NCBI GenBank assembly: GCA_964442675.1
Contig: CAYUAE010000105.1
Coordinates: forward strand, 1-7,159
Reading direction: 5' to 3'
Origin: Methylomarinum sp964442675
GTDB lineage: Bacteria > Pseudomonadota > Gammaproteobacteria > Methylococcales > Methylomonadaceae
DNA: 7,159 bases
The position numbers and the translations under genes were made by a program. The notes below the pieces were generated by a model. It made no database searches and was not told the origin of the DNA. It saw only the letters and a list, made by a program, of their open reading frames with translations. This document shows positions 1-7,110 of the stretch, in pieces. Position 1 is the first letter of the stretch. Every line of letters starts with the position of its first letter.

Positions 1-1212
1 GAAACCTTGCAGCAGGCCTGGCAACAGGCGATTGAACATAACTATCGACTAAAATCGGCCGAAGCTCAGACCCTGTCTTCTCAGCAACAGCTTGATTCTG
101 CACAGGGCCTGCGTCTGCCACAACTCACTATTGGCGGTTCCTATACTCAACTCAGTGAAACACCTGCCGCCAAGACCCAGATTGCAGGACGCACGGCAAC
201 CTTCAACATGAGTGAACCGGGCAGCGGTAACGCCAAAGCGCTGGTCACCCTGCCGGTTTTTACCAGTGGCCGGATCAGCCATACTATTGAATCCGCCAAG
301 GCGAATCTTGCCGCTACCAGGCAACAGCAGGCGGTGACTTTGCAGGCCATAAAACAGCGTGTGGCGCAGGCCTATATCAATGTGTTGCGGGCTGAAAGCC
401 GTGTGAAGGTGGCGCAAAGTCATGCCGATTCACTCAGATCCCATGCCCGGGATGTCAATAATCTCTATGCTCAGGGCATGGTCGCTCGCAATGATAAACT
501 GGCGGCGAGCGTAGAACTGGCCAATGCCGAGCAGCTAGTGGTGCAAGCCAAAAACACGCTGGATATCATGCGGGCACAATACAATCAACTGCTGGTGCGT
601 GACTTGACCGCCCAGGTTACCGTGTCCAGCGATTTTCCAAAAGCCCCTCTCGGTAGCTTGAAAGAGCTGTCGCAACAGGCATTGAAAGTGAGACCGGAAA
701 TCACGCTGTTGACCCAGCAAATGACCTCATTTGAGCAGCAGGCCAAGAGTGTCAAGGCGACCCTCCTGCCCCAAATTGCAATCAACGGCGGCTATAAATA
801 TCAGGAAAACCGTTATCAGGCCTTTGAAGGCATGTGGCAGGTCGGCGTCGGTATGGATTGGAAATTATTTGATGGCAGCACCCGCCATCAAGGCAATGCG
901 TTGGCGACACAGGCATTAGCCTTAAAGCAGCAGCTTAATGATGTCACCACCCAGATCGCTTTGCAGGTCAGGCAGGCCTGGCTGGATGTACAAGAAACCC
1001 AAAAACGCCTGGAAGTGACCCGGCAGGCCATCGAACAGGCCGAAGAAAATCTGAAAGTCACCACCAACCGCTATCAACAAGGGCTTTCGACCAATACCGA
1101 CGTCTTAAAAGCAGAAGAGTTGCGCACGACAACGCATGATAACTATAACACGGCGTATTTTGATCACCAGCAGGCCAAGATCAATCTGCGCTGGGCGGTT
1201 GGGATTCTGTAA
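1..1212 (+). CDS. TolC-family outer membrane efflux protein (5' partial)
   Basis: Outer-membrane channel subunit of a tripartite efflux or type I-like secretion system; a trimer would form a beta barrel plus a periplasmic alpha tunnel. The reading frame is open from the first base, and its first residues (ETLQQAWQQAIEHNYRLKSAEA) match the start of the mature OEP domain, so the signal peptide and true start lie upstream of the window; 403 residues are visible before the TAA. The two-fold internal repeat of the family is clear: LYAQGMVARND at visible residues 155-165 and RYQQGLSTNTD at 357-367, each ending a long helix and followed by a second helix. The beta-strand segments are LPQLTIGGSY (about 40-49) and LPQIAINGGYKY (about 256-267), the latter followed by GVGMDWKLFDG. 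The gene lies 30 nt ahead of the adaptor gene, so it very probably belongs to the same transcript and serves this pump. Confidence in the family is high; no specific name is assigned. Confidence 0.95.
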   Translation, partial: ETLQQAWQQAIEHNYRLKSAEAQTLSSQQQLDSAQGLRLPQLTIGGSYTQLSETPAAKTQIAGRTATFNMSEPGSGNAKALVTLPVFTSGRISHTIESAKANLAATRQQQAVTLQAIKQRVAQAYINVLRAESRVKVAQSHADSLRSHARDVNNLYAQGMVARNDKLAASVELANAEQLVVQAKNTLDIMRAQYNQLLVRDLTAQVTVSSDFPKAPLGSLKELSQQALKVRPEITLLTQQMTSFEQQAKSVKATLLPQIAINGGYKYQENRYQAFEGMWQVGVGMDWKLFDGSTRHQGNALATQALALKQQLNDVTTQIALQVRQAWLDVQETQKRLEVTRQAIEQAEENLKVTTNRYQQGLSTNTDVLKAEELRTTTHDNYNTAYFDHQQAKINLRWAVGIL

Positions 1213-1232
1213 CCCGGTCTTTTTACTGGAAT

Positions 1233-1237
1233 AAGGG
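1233..1237 (+). promoter_or_regulatory. Ribosome binding site of the adaptor gene
   Basis: AAGGG lies 5 nt before ATG 1243 (8 nt before the next codon, ATG 1246) in the only real intergenic gap of the operon. It supports a start at 1243 or 1246; both give essentially the same protein. No promoter-like elements or hairpin are seen in the 30-nt gap, so read-through from the TolC-type gene is expected. Confidence 0.6.
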
Positions 1238-1242
1238 CAGAC

Positions 1243-2355
1243 ATGATGAAAAACAGCAACAAAACAAGCGTTATCGTAACGGCGGGACTTTTTATCATTG
1301 CGCTGTTTTTTGTACTGTGGTGGTTTACCCAGCGTCAACCGCCCTTACCAGAAGGACTGGTACAGGCCAACGGACGTATAGAAGGCGATCACTACACAGT
1401 CGCCAGTAAATGGTCTGGCCGTATCATCGCATTACTGGCTCGGGAAGGTGATCAGGTTCAGGCTGGCCAGCCATTGATTAAACTGGATGATGCGCAAATT
1501 CGGGCAAAACTGCAACAGGTTAAAGCGGCGCAAGAGGCCGTAAAAGCGCAATTAAAATCGGCGCAAACCCAGCTGCGTATCTTTATTAAAAGTGTCGCCT
1601 TGCGGATTGAAACCGCCAAAGCAGGGATAAACCATGCCAAGGCGGCTGTCGCCTCAGCTAAAGCGACGGCATTGCAAAAACAACGCGATGCACGCCGCTT
1701 TCGCGCCTTGTTAAAAACACATAGTGTCGAAAAATATCAGAGTGAGCAGGCGGATCTGGCCTGGGAAGTGGCCCAGGCGAATTTGAGAACAGCCAAGGCC
1801 GCTTTAGTCCAGGCTGAAAAACAATTGGCTGAAGCACAACTGGGCCAGGAACAAATCAAAGCGCGACAAGAAGAGGTCAGCGCTATGGCTGCCCAGCTCA
1901 AACAGGCCCAGGCTGCGGTGACAGAAGTCCAAAGCATGCTGGATGATTTGATCATCAAGGCGCCGGCCAGCGGCATAATTACCACCCGCATTGCCGATGT
2001 CGGTGAAGTCGTGGCGGCAGGCACACCTTTGTTTGATATTGTTGACTTAGATAAGCTGTATTTAAAGGTCTATGTGGCAGAAAATAAAATCGGCAAGATT
2101 CGCTTGCATCTGCCTGCCAGAATTTATACCGATGCCTTTCCCGACCAGCCCTTGCCGGCCACCGTGCGTTATATTGCCTCGCAGGCCGAATTTACCCCTA
2201 AAGAAGTGCAAACACCGGATGAGCGCGTCAAGATGGTGTATGCCGTTAAACTGTATCTGGATGAAAACCCGGCGCATCGTTTTACACCGGGGCTTCCAGC
2301 CGATGCCATCATTCGCTGGCGCGAGCAGACACCTTGGGCCAGGCCGCAATGGTAG
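1243..2355 (+). CDS. HlyD/YbhG-family periplasmic adaptor (membrane fusion protein)
   Basis: Periplasmic adaptor joining the inner-membrane ABC permeases to the TolC-type channel. The 370-residue protein starts with a single membrane anchor (about 9-28, SVIVTAGLFIIALFFVLWWF) and no lipobox. It then has the first half of a biotinyl-lipoyl domain (about 42-82, including VASKWSGRI and EGDQVQAGQPL) and a long Ala/Gln/Lys-rich coiled-coil hairpin (about 84-233). The second lipoyl half follows (238-268, IKAPASGIITTRI) and then a beta-barrel domain. The stretch AEFTPKEVQTPDERVKMVY (315-333) closely resembles the matching part of E. coli YbhG. At the hairpin turn, R152, L156 and S161 fit the RLS tip motif that docks adaptors onto TolC. 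The protein is longer than E. coli YbhG (about 330), mainly through the anchor and hairpin. The start ATG 1243 has an AAGGG site 5 nt upstream. The 3' end overlaps the ATPase gene by 7 nt. The family is certain; orthology to YbhG is inferred. Confidence 0.93.
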   Translation: MMKNSNKTSVIVTAGLFIIALFFVLWWFTQRQPPLPEGLVQANGRIEGDHYTVASKWSGRIIALLAREGDQVQAGQPLIKLDDAQIRAKLQQVKAAQEAVKAQLKSAQTQLRIFIKSVALRIETAKAGINHAKAAVASAKATALQKQRDARRFRALLKTHSVEKYQSEQADLAWEVAQANLRTAKAALVQAEKQLAEAQLGQEQIKARQEEVSAMAAQLKQAQAAVTEVQSMLDDLIIKAPASGIITTRIADVGEVVAAGTPLFDIVDLDKLYLKVYVAENKIGKIRLHLPARIYTDAFPDQPLPATVRYIASQAEFTPKEVQTPDERVKMVYAVKLYLDENPAHRFTPGLPADAIIRWREQTPWARPQW

Positions 2356-4310
2356 CTGCCCCGGCACCTGAAATCGTGGTTCGGGCGCAAGGCCTTGGCA
2401 AGCGCTATAAACAGCAGATTGCCGTTGCGAATTTTGATTTAACCGTCAGGCGTGGTGAAATTTATGGCCTGATCGGCCCGGATGGCAGCGGTAAAAGCAG
2501 TGTGATGAAGGCTATCGCCGGCGTGTTGGCGTTCGAACAGGGGCAACTGCAGGTGTTTAATGTACGGCTTGATTCAGAAGCGGCGGCAGAGCGGGTGAAA
2601 GAACGCTTAGGGTTTATGCCGCAAGGCCTGGGGTTGAATCTGTATGCGGACTTATCGGTCGAGGAGAATATCGATTTTTTCGCCCAGCTTCGTCTGGTGA
2701 CACCGGAGCAGCTGGCCGAGCGCAAACAAAAACTGCTCAAAATGACCCGTCTGGAATCATTCCGTGACCGGGCCATGAAAAACCTGTCGGGCGGGATGAA
2801 GCAAAAGTTAGGACTGATCTGTACGCTGATTCACCAGCCGGAACTGGTCATTCTGGATGAGCCGACAACCGGCGTTGATCCGGTTTCGCGGCGGGATTTC
2901 TGGGCTATTCTGGCCGAGCTGTTGCAAGAACATGGCATGACCGCCTTGATTTCAACCGCTTATATGGATGAAGCCAGCCGTTTTCATCGACTGTCGATGC
3001 TGCATGAAGGCCAGGTTCTGGCGTCAGGTGAGCCGGACGACATTCAACGGCAGATCCCGGGCAGTGTGGTGGAACTGGAAGCTGAAACACTGACCGAGAC
3101 AATCGGAACTATCAAAAGCCATTTTGAACAAGTCGATGTAATGGGCAATACCATCAGAGTGTTCATCGACCGCTCGTCCTTCGATGAGGCGGTCAATATT
3201 GTCACGCAAGCGGTGCCAGATGTCCCCTTTAAATCTGTCCTCGCCATAGAGCCTACGCTGGAAGACACCTTTATTGCACTGCTTCGGCACAAAAAACAAG
3301 TCAAGCAAACCGCCCATCAGCCCATCCCTGCCAACACCGCCCATCCGCTTAAGCGACCATCAGGCATTGCCATCGCGGCACGGGATTTATGCCGTGATTT
3401 TGGTGCATTTCGGGCAGTCGATAACATCAGCTTCAGCGTACGACAAGGGGAAATATTTGGCTTGTTAGGCGCCAATGGTGCCGGCAAAACCACGGTAATT
3501 AAAATGCTGACCGGTATCTTGCCGCCAACAGCGGGCGAAGGTGAGGTCGCTGGCGCCAATATGCGGGCTGCCGGACAAACGATCAAGGAGCGAATCGGTT
3601 ATATGTCGCAAGCCTTTTCCTTGTATCAGGATTTGACGGTATTGGAAAATCTGCAACTTTACGCCAATATCTATGGCGTGTCGCGAAAAGCAATCAGGCC
3701 GCGTATCCAGGAATTGATTGATTTGTCCGGGCTGAACGCAGTCCGCCATAGCCTGGTCGCGGCGTTACCGATGGGCATGCGGCAGCGACTGGCGTTAAGC
3801 TGTGCATTGGTACATCACCCCCGGGTCTTGTTTCTGGATGAGCCGACATCGGGCGTCGATCCCGTTGGCAGACGGCAGTTTTGGGAGATTCTCGTGCATT
3901 TGGCCAGGGTTGATCAGGTCGCCATTCTGGTAACGACCCATTATATGAGCGAAGCCGAACATTGCGACCATCTGGCCTTGATGTATGCCGGTAAAATCAT
4001 CGCTGACGATTCACCGCAGAATATGAAACAGGCCTTGGAAACAGAAGCCGGGAAGCTGTTGGACATCCGCGTTGACCGGCCTCTGGCCGCCCTGCAAGCG
4101 CTACAGCAGGCCGGGTTTAAGGATGCCGCCTTGTTTGGCAATCATATTCATCTGCTGACGCACGATACCGGGCAGACCATTCAGCAGTTGCGGCAATTAT
4201 TATCACGACAGGGCATGGCATTAAGCCATTGCAAGGTCTTGCCGCTGACACTGGAAGATGTGTTTGTGTATCGGATTTTGGCTCTGGAAAAACAGGCGCA
4301 CAAGGGATGA
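2349..4310 (+). CDS. Fused two-domain ABC transporter ATP-binding protein, YbhF type
   Basis: Cytoplasmic ATPase of the pump with both nucleotide-binding domains on one 653-residue chain. NBD1: Walker A GPDGSGKSS (43-51), Q-loop Q92, signature LSGGM (146-150), Walker B LVILDE (166-171); the usual H-loop His is Ala204 (STAYMDEA). A Lys/His/Pro-rich linker (about 313-337) follows. NBD2: Walker A GANGAGKTT (374-382), Q421, signature LPMGM (473-477) in place of LSGGQ, Walker B VLFLDE (493-498), H-loop His531 (TTHYMSEA). This domain order and these departures match E. coli YbhF as I recall it. ATG 2349 was chosen because it lies just before the adaptor stop (ATGGTAG, 7-nt overlap), typical of translational coupling; an upstream TTG at 2334 would add only five residues and overlap more. 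No strong ribosome binding site is seen, which fits re-initiation. The stop overlaps the next start as ATGA. It powers the two permeases encoded next. Confidence 0.94.
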   Translation: MVAAPAPEIVVRAQGLGKRYKQQIAVANFDLTVRRGEIYGLIGPDGSGKSSVMKAIAGVLAFEQGQLQVFNVRLDSEAAAERVKERLGFMPQGLGLNLYADLSVEENIDFFAQLRLVTPEQLAERKQKLLKMTRLESFRDRAMKNLSGGMKQKLGLICTLIHQPELVILDEPTTGVDPVSRRDFWAILAELLQEHGMTALISTAYMDEASRFHRLSMLHEGQVLASGEPDDIQRQIPGSVVELEAETLTETIGTIKSHFEQVDVMGNTIRVFIDRSSFDEAVNIVTQAVPDVPFKSVLAIEPTLEDTFIALLRHKKQVKQTAHQPIPANTAHPLKRPSGIAIAARDLCRDFGAFRAVDNISFSVRQGEIFGLLGANGAGKTTVIKMLTGILPPTAGEGEVAGANMRAAGQTIKERIGYMSQAFSLYQDLTVLENLQLYANIYGVSRKAIRPRIQELIDLSGLNAVRHSLVAALPMGMRQRLALSCALVHHPRVLFLDEPTSGVDPVGRRQFWEILVHLARVDQVAILVTTHYMSEAEHCDHLALMYAGKIIADDSPQNMKQALETEAGKLLDIRVDRPLAALQALQQAGFKDAALFGNHIHLLTHDTGQTIQQLRQLLSRQGMALSHCKVLPLTLEDVFVYRILALEKQAHKG

Positions 4311-5461
4311 ACAGAAAACGAATCTGGGCGGTGGCCTATAAGGAATGGCGGGAAATATTACGGGATCGCCTGTTTTTCAGCATGGCATTTTTATTGCCGG
4401 TATTGATGCTGATGGTACTGGGCTGGGGCATTTCGTTCGATGTCGAAAATATTCCGTTTGCGGTATTGGATCAGGATAAAAGCCGCTTGAGCCGGGATTT
4501 TCTGCATCGCTTTATCGATTCGCGCTATTTTTCTTACCGCGGCGATGTACAGAAAGCCGAGCAACTGGATACGCTATTGGCGCATAGTGATATTCGTTTC
4601 GCCTTAATTATTCCTGATAAATTCCAGGAAAAGCTGCTGGCCGGTCAGTCCACTGCGGTGCAAAGTATCATCGACGGCGTTTTCCCTTATCGGGCGCAGG
4701 TTGCAAAAGGCTATGTGTCGGCCATCATTAACAATTTTAATGCGCATTTACTGGCTGATTTTATCGCGCGCACAAAAGGCATCTCCCGGGAACAGGCGCA
4801 GGCCTTAGTCAACCCGGTACACGTGCAGCCGCGCTATTTATTTAATCAGGCCCTACGTAGCAGCTGGTCGATGGCCTCAGGCCTGATGATGCTGGTGCTG
4901 ATGATTGCACCGCCGATGCTGACGGTTTTAGGCGTTGTCAGAGAAAAAGAAAATGGCTCAATCTATAATATCTATGCCTCCACCATCAGCCGGGGCGAAT
5001 TTATCCTGGGCAAATTACTGCCTTATTTTTTGATTTCATGCATCAATATTCTGATTCTGTGGTGCATGGTTATCGTCATGTTTGATGCGCCGTTTAAAGG
5101 CAATCCCCTGTTTTATTTTGCCGTGTCGGTCTTGTATGTGATTTGTACCACCGGCATTGGGCTGTTGATTTCCTTTCTGGTCAATACACAGGTGGCCGCC
5201 GTCATGTTGACCATGGTGATTACCTTTATTCCGGCCATGCTGTATTCTGGCCTGATGATGCCGCTGGCTTCACTCAGTGACAGCGCCCAACTCCAGGCCC
5301 ATGCCTTTCCGGCCATGTATTATTTGCGGCTGACCTGGGGCAGTTTTTTAAAAGGCCTGGGCTGGGATGCACTATGGGGAAATGTGGTCGCCTTGATGCT
5401 CTATGCCGGATTGTTGTGGATCATCGCCTATCTTAATTTTCACAAGAGGCCACGACAATGA
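4307..5461 (+). CDS. ABC-2 type transporter permease 1 (YbhS/YbhR-like)
   Basis: Inner-membrane permease of 384 residues and the first of a pair. It opens with a short amphipathic segment (WAVAYKEWREILRDR, 7-21), typical of the family, then TM1 (about 22-42). A large periplasmic region (about 43-185) follows, with the FAVLDQDKSRLSRDF motif seen in YhhJ/YbhS-type proteins. A cluster of membrane segments comes next (about 190-211, 236-258, 267-291, 296-320 and 358-376). The cytoplasmic motif VVREKENGSIYNIYAS (210-225) is the ABC-2 REKExG signature. The start ATG 4307 overlaps the ATPase stop as ATGA; the frame is open further upstream (to 4229), but that stretch is the other frame of the ATPase gene and adds a non-membrane tail with no homologous look, so it was not used. 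GGG/AAGGG just before the ATG can act as a ribosome binding site. It probably pairs with permease 2 to form the transport channel. Confidence 0.93.
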   Translation: MNRKRIWAVAYKEWREILRDRLFFSMAFLLPVLMLMVLGWGISFDVENIPFAVLDQDKSRLSRDFLHRFIDSRYFSYRGDVQKAEQLDTLLAHSDIRFALIIPDKFQEKLLAGQSTAVQSIIDGVFPYRAQVAKGYVSAIINNFNAHLLADFIARTKGISREQAQALVNPVHVQPRYLFNQALRSSWSMASGLMMLVLMIAPPMLTVLGVVREKENGSIYNIYASTISRGEFILGKLLPYFLISCINILILWCMVIVMFDAPFKGNPLFYFAVSVLYVICTTGIGLLISFLVNTQVAAVMLTMVITFIPAMLYSGLMMPLASLSDSAQLQAHAFPAMYYLRLTWGSFLKGLGWDALWGNVVALMLYAGLLWIIAYLNFHKRPRQ

Positions 5462-6612
5462 GCCTGCACCGAACGGCACTATGGTGGCGCAGGATGGCCG
5501 TCATGATCATCAAGGAACTAAAACAACTGTATCGCGACCCGGTATTATTAGTCATTATTGCCTATTTTTTTACCGCAGACGTTTATTTGGCCGGTGATGG
5601 CGCCAAAATAACACTCTATAACGCCACCTTTGTCGTCATCGATCATGACCACAGTGCGGCATCTCGAGAATTGATATACGCCTTTCGGCCGCCTTATTTT
5701 GACTTCCAGGGTGAACTGGCTGACACCAAAAGTGCTGAAAAACTTCTGAACAATGGTGAGGTTCTGGCGATACTGGATATTCCTGACCATTTTCAACATG
5801 ATTTATTGCAGGGTAAACCGGTTGCATTGCAATTACGACTCGATGCCAGCAATATGTCGCTGGCCACCTTGATGAGCGGTTATAGCGCTGAACTGGTCGG
5901 ACGTTTTGGCCAAAATTACAGTTTACAGCGACTGGGCCTGAGTGCCGAACACAGGCAAGCACTCCCGCTGATCGACGATCGCCATCGGGTGCTTTATAAC
6001 CCCAATCAAACTGACAGTTGGTTCATGTCCATTTCAGAATTACTGACCGTCATCACCATGTTATCGATGATGTTGCCGGCCGCCGCCGCAGTGCGCGAAA
6101 AAGAGCGCGGCACCATCGAACAGCTGATGGTCTCGCCATTGACTCCGATACAGATATTATTACCCAAGGTATTGGCGATGGGGTTGGTGATTTTAGCCGC
6201 GGTTGCCGTATGTTTATATGGCATCATGCAACCGGCATTTCATGTTCCGATTCAGGGCAGCGCCGGCCTGTTTTTTGCCGTCACCGCCCTGTATGTCTTC
6301 GCCACATCCGGTATCGGCCTTTTTATCGCCTCGATCAGCCGTAATCTCGGTCAGGTATCCATGCTGGTTCTGTTAATCATCATGCCCATCATATTATTGT
6401 CCGGTGCATGGACGCCGCCAGAGGCCATGCCGACCGGGCTGCGATACGCCATGTATATTTCACCCTTGTCCTACTTTATCGAAATGGGCTACGGCATTTT
6501 ACTGAAAGGCGCAGGCATTGAAACATTATGGGATTCATTGTTAGGCCTGACAGTGCTAGGCAGCGTCATCTTCAGCCTTGGCATCTGGCGGTTTCGGATG
6601 CAGTCAGGATGA
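5458..6612 (+). CDS. ABC-2 type transporter permease 2 (YbhR/YbhS-like)
   Basis: Second inner-membrane permease, also exactly 384 residues, starting with an ATGA overlap on the stop of permease 1. It has the N-terminal amphipathic motif (IIKELKQLYRDP, 17-28) and TM1 (about 29-45), which carries an Asp near its outer end (YFFTADVYLAGDG). A periplasmic domain of about 140 residues contains FVVIDHDHSAASREL (58-72). The remaining membrane segments are about 192-212, 234-256, 268-292, 298-317 and 360-377. The ABC-2 signature VREKERGTIEQLMVSP (212-227) is closer to consensus than in permease 1. The two permeases share architecture but differ clearly in sequence, so they look like diverged paralogues forming a heterodimer, as with E. 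coli YbhS and YbhR; which is the orthologue of which is not settled here. It is the last gene of the operon. No strong intrinsic terminator is seen after its TGA. Confidence 0.93.
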   Translation: MSLHRTALWWRRMAVMIIKELKQLYRDPVLLVIIAYFFTADVYLAGDGAKITLYNATFVVIDHDHSAASRELIYAFRPPYFDFQGELADTKSAEKLLNNGEVLAILDIPDHFQHDLLQGKPVALQLRLDASNMSLATLMSGYSAELVGRFGQNYSLQRLGLSAEHRQALPLIDDRHRVLYNPNQTDSWFMSISELLTVITMLSMMLPAAAAVREKERGTIEQLMVSPLTPIQILLPKVLAMGLVILAAVAVCLYGIMQPAFHVPIQGSAGLFFAVTALYVFATSGIGLFIASISRNLGQVSMLVLLIIMPIILLSGAWTPPEAMPTGLRYAMYISPLSYFIEMGYGILLKGAGIETLWDSLLGLTVLGSVIFSLGIWRFRMQSG

Positions 6613-6719
6613 TGTTCAAAGAGACAATCGCAGCCTGATCTGGAAGCCGGTGTAACCTTAATCAAGCCTCAACGTACGGCTTTAACAATCCTAAGGCCAC
6701 TACCTTAATGTAAACGGCA
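6613..6719. other. Intergenic stretch after the pump operon, no gene
   Basis: No ORF, tRNA or rRNA signature is visible. AAGCCG (6644-6649) and CGGCTT (6677-6682) are complementary, but the loop is 27 nt and no run of T follows beyond TTT, so it is a poor terminator candidate. Parts of 6676-6719 (CGGCTTTAACAATCCTAA) loosely resemble 7052-7080 before the second copy of the direct repeat, as if the duplication extends upstream. Confidence 0.5.
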
Positions 6720-6744
6720 CAGGACATCATGTTTGCGGAAAAAA
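6720..6744 (+). repeat. 25-bp direct repeat, copy A (dead gene start)
   Basis: Identical over 25 bp to 7086-7110 and 366 bp away; it begins CAGGACATCATGTTTGCG. It contains an AGGA Shine-Dalgarno-like site and an ATG at 6729. From that ATG only 16 codons (MFAEKIINQRPDPVVR) are read before TAA at 6777, whereas the second copy opens a longer frame. Just past the repeat, AAAGACCTGACCC...TTGTTCG (6753-6775) still resembles AAAGACCCTGCCCC...TTGTTCG (about 7108-7130), so the duplication seems to extend with an 11-nt insertion. Confidence 0.8.
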
Positions 6745-6779
6745 TCATAAATCAAAGACCTGACCCGGTTGTTCGTTAA
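6729..6779 (+). pseudogene. Truncated duplicate of the start of the downstream gene
   Basis: Sixteen codons from ATG 6729 to TAA 6777. The first five residues (MFAEK) and the ribosome-binding region are the same as those of the ORF at 7095; then an extra TCATAAATCAA shifts the frame and the copy ends. It is probably a relic and not an expressed peptide, although it retains an AGGA site at the same distance. An alternative is that both sites were seeded by the same dispersed repeat. Confidence 0.4.
6745..6779. repeat. Imperfect repeat X, copy 1
   Basis: Starts TCATAAATCAAAGA and ends GGTTGTTCGTTAA. It matches 6982-7014 (TCATAAGTCAAAGA ... CGTTGTTCTTA) with small indels in the middle. The core TCAAAGACCTGACCC is like short dispersed repeats seen near IS200-type/RAYT transposase genes in several proteobacteria (from memory, not checked). 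Confidence 0.5.
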
Positions 6780-6782
6780 TTC

Positions 6783-6947
6783 ATGGTAGGGGCAATTCAT
6801 GAATTGCCCCTACGGGAAGGTGCTCTGCCAATTGATTTTGGTCAAGAACAGCTAAAACTTATGGATGGCGTGATTTCCATTCCTCCCCATATGCACAGGA
6901 CGATGGTTCCAGTCAACAATTGGCTGCGTTGTGATGGGTGTGAATAG
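6783..6947 (+). other. Small ORF across the palindrome (54 codons), doubtful
   Basis: An open frame from ATG 6783 to TAG 6945. The first residues, MVGAIHELPLREG, are the translation of the 28-bp palindrome, a peptide that often appears as a false annotation where such repeats occur. The rest (PIDFGQEQLKL, then IPPHMHRTMVPVNNWLRCDGCE) is reasonably protein-like and could be a remnant of an older gene. There is no ribosome binding site. I do not recognise a family and do not regard it as a real gene. Confidence 0.15.
6786..6813. repeat. Perfect 28-bp palindrome (REP/MITE-like)
   Basis: The 14-nt arm GTAGGGGCAATTCA is followed directly by its exact reverse complement, ending at TGCCCCTAC. Its extent is set by the flanking bases (G before, G after), which do not pair. 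GTAGGGGC...GCCCCTAC palindromes are common dispersed repeats in many bacteria. In RNA it could form a hairpin, but no T tract follows on either strand, so it is not a standard terminator, although it might protect the 3' end of the operon transcript. Confidence 0.9.
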
Positions 6948-6981
6948 TAAAGATTAAAAATACGAATCGCGTAACATCAGT
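6814..6981. other. Unassigned DNA between palindrome and repeat X copy 2
   Basis: No RNA gene, strong promoter or transposase fragment is seen. Apart from the tail of the doubtful ORF ending at 6947, both strands hold only short frames. The section 6948-6981 is AT-rich. Confidence 0.4.
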
Positions 6982-7014
6982 TCATAAGTCAAAGATACGA
7001 CCTCGTTGTTCTTA
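6982..7014. repeat. Imperfect repeat X, copy 2
   Basis: TCATAAGTCAAAGA followed by TACGACCTCGTTGTTCTTA; 13 of the first 14 bases match copy 1 at 6745, and the GTTGTTC block is also kept. It lies in the same orientation, 237 bp downstream, so the palindrome is bracketed by the two copies. Confidence 0.5.
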
Positions 7015-7085
7015 CGTTGTTCTACTGCTTGGAATGGGTTCACACGGAGACCGGCTGTAATGGTCTAATAATCCTATAAACAGCG

Positions 7086-7110
7086 CAGGACATCATGTTT
7101 GCGGAAAAAA
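7086..7110 (+). repeat. 25-bp direct repeat, copy B (over a live gene start)
   Basis: Exact match to 6720-6744. It includes AGGA (7087-7090), 4 nt before ATG 7095, and the first five codons of the ORF that runs off the window end. The similarity to copy A also extends a little upstream (CAGCG versus CGGCA) and downstream. Confidence 0.8.

Noticed and set aside
2334..2348. TTG start at 2334 for the ATPase gene
   Set aside because: ATG 2349 is a better start codon, overlaps the adaptor stop by only 7 nt, and the five extra residues have no family support.
3024..3586. Antisense open frames within the ATPase gene, and similar ones elsewhere in 1-6612
   Set aside because: They are shadows of well-supported + strand genes, with no recognisable protein features or ribosome binding sites.
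4229..4306. Upstream extension of permease 1 to 4229
   Set aside because: The 26 extra codons lie inside the ATPase coding region and read as an out-of-frame shadow; ATG 4307 in an ATGA overlap gives the normal N-terminus and 384 residues.
6644..6682. AAGCCG...CGGCTT as a terminator for the operon
   Set aside because: Six-bp stem, 27-nt loop and no proper T tract; too weak to call.
7052..7080. TAATAA/TATAAA as a -10 box for the gene at 7095
   Set aside because: No acceptable -35 at 16-18 bp, and TATAAA would place the transcript start on the ribosome binding site.
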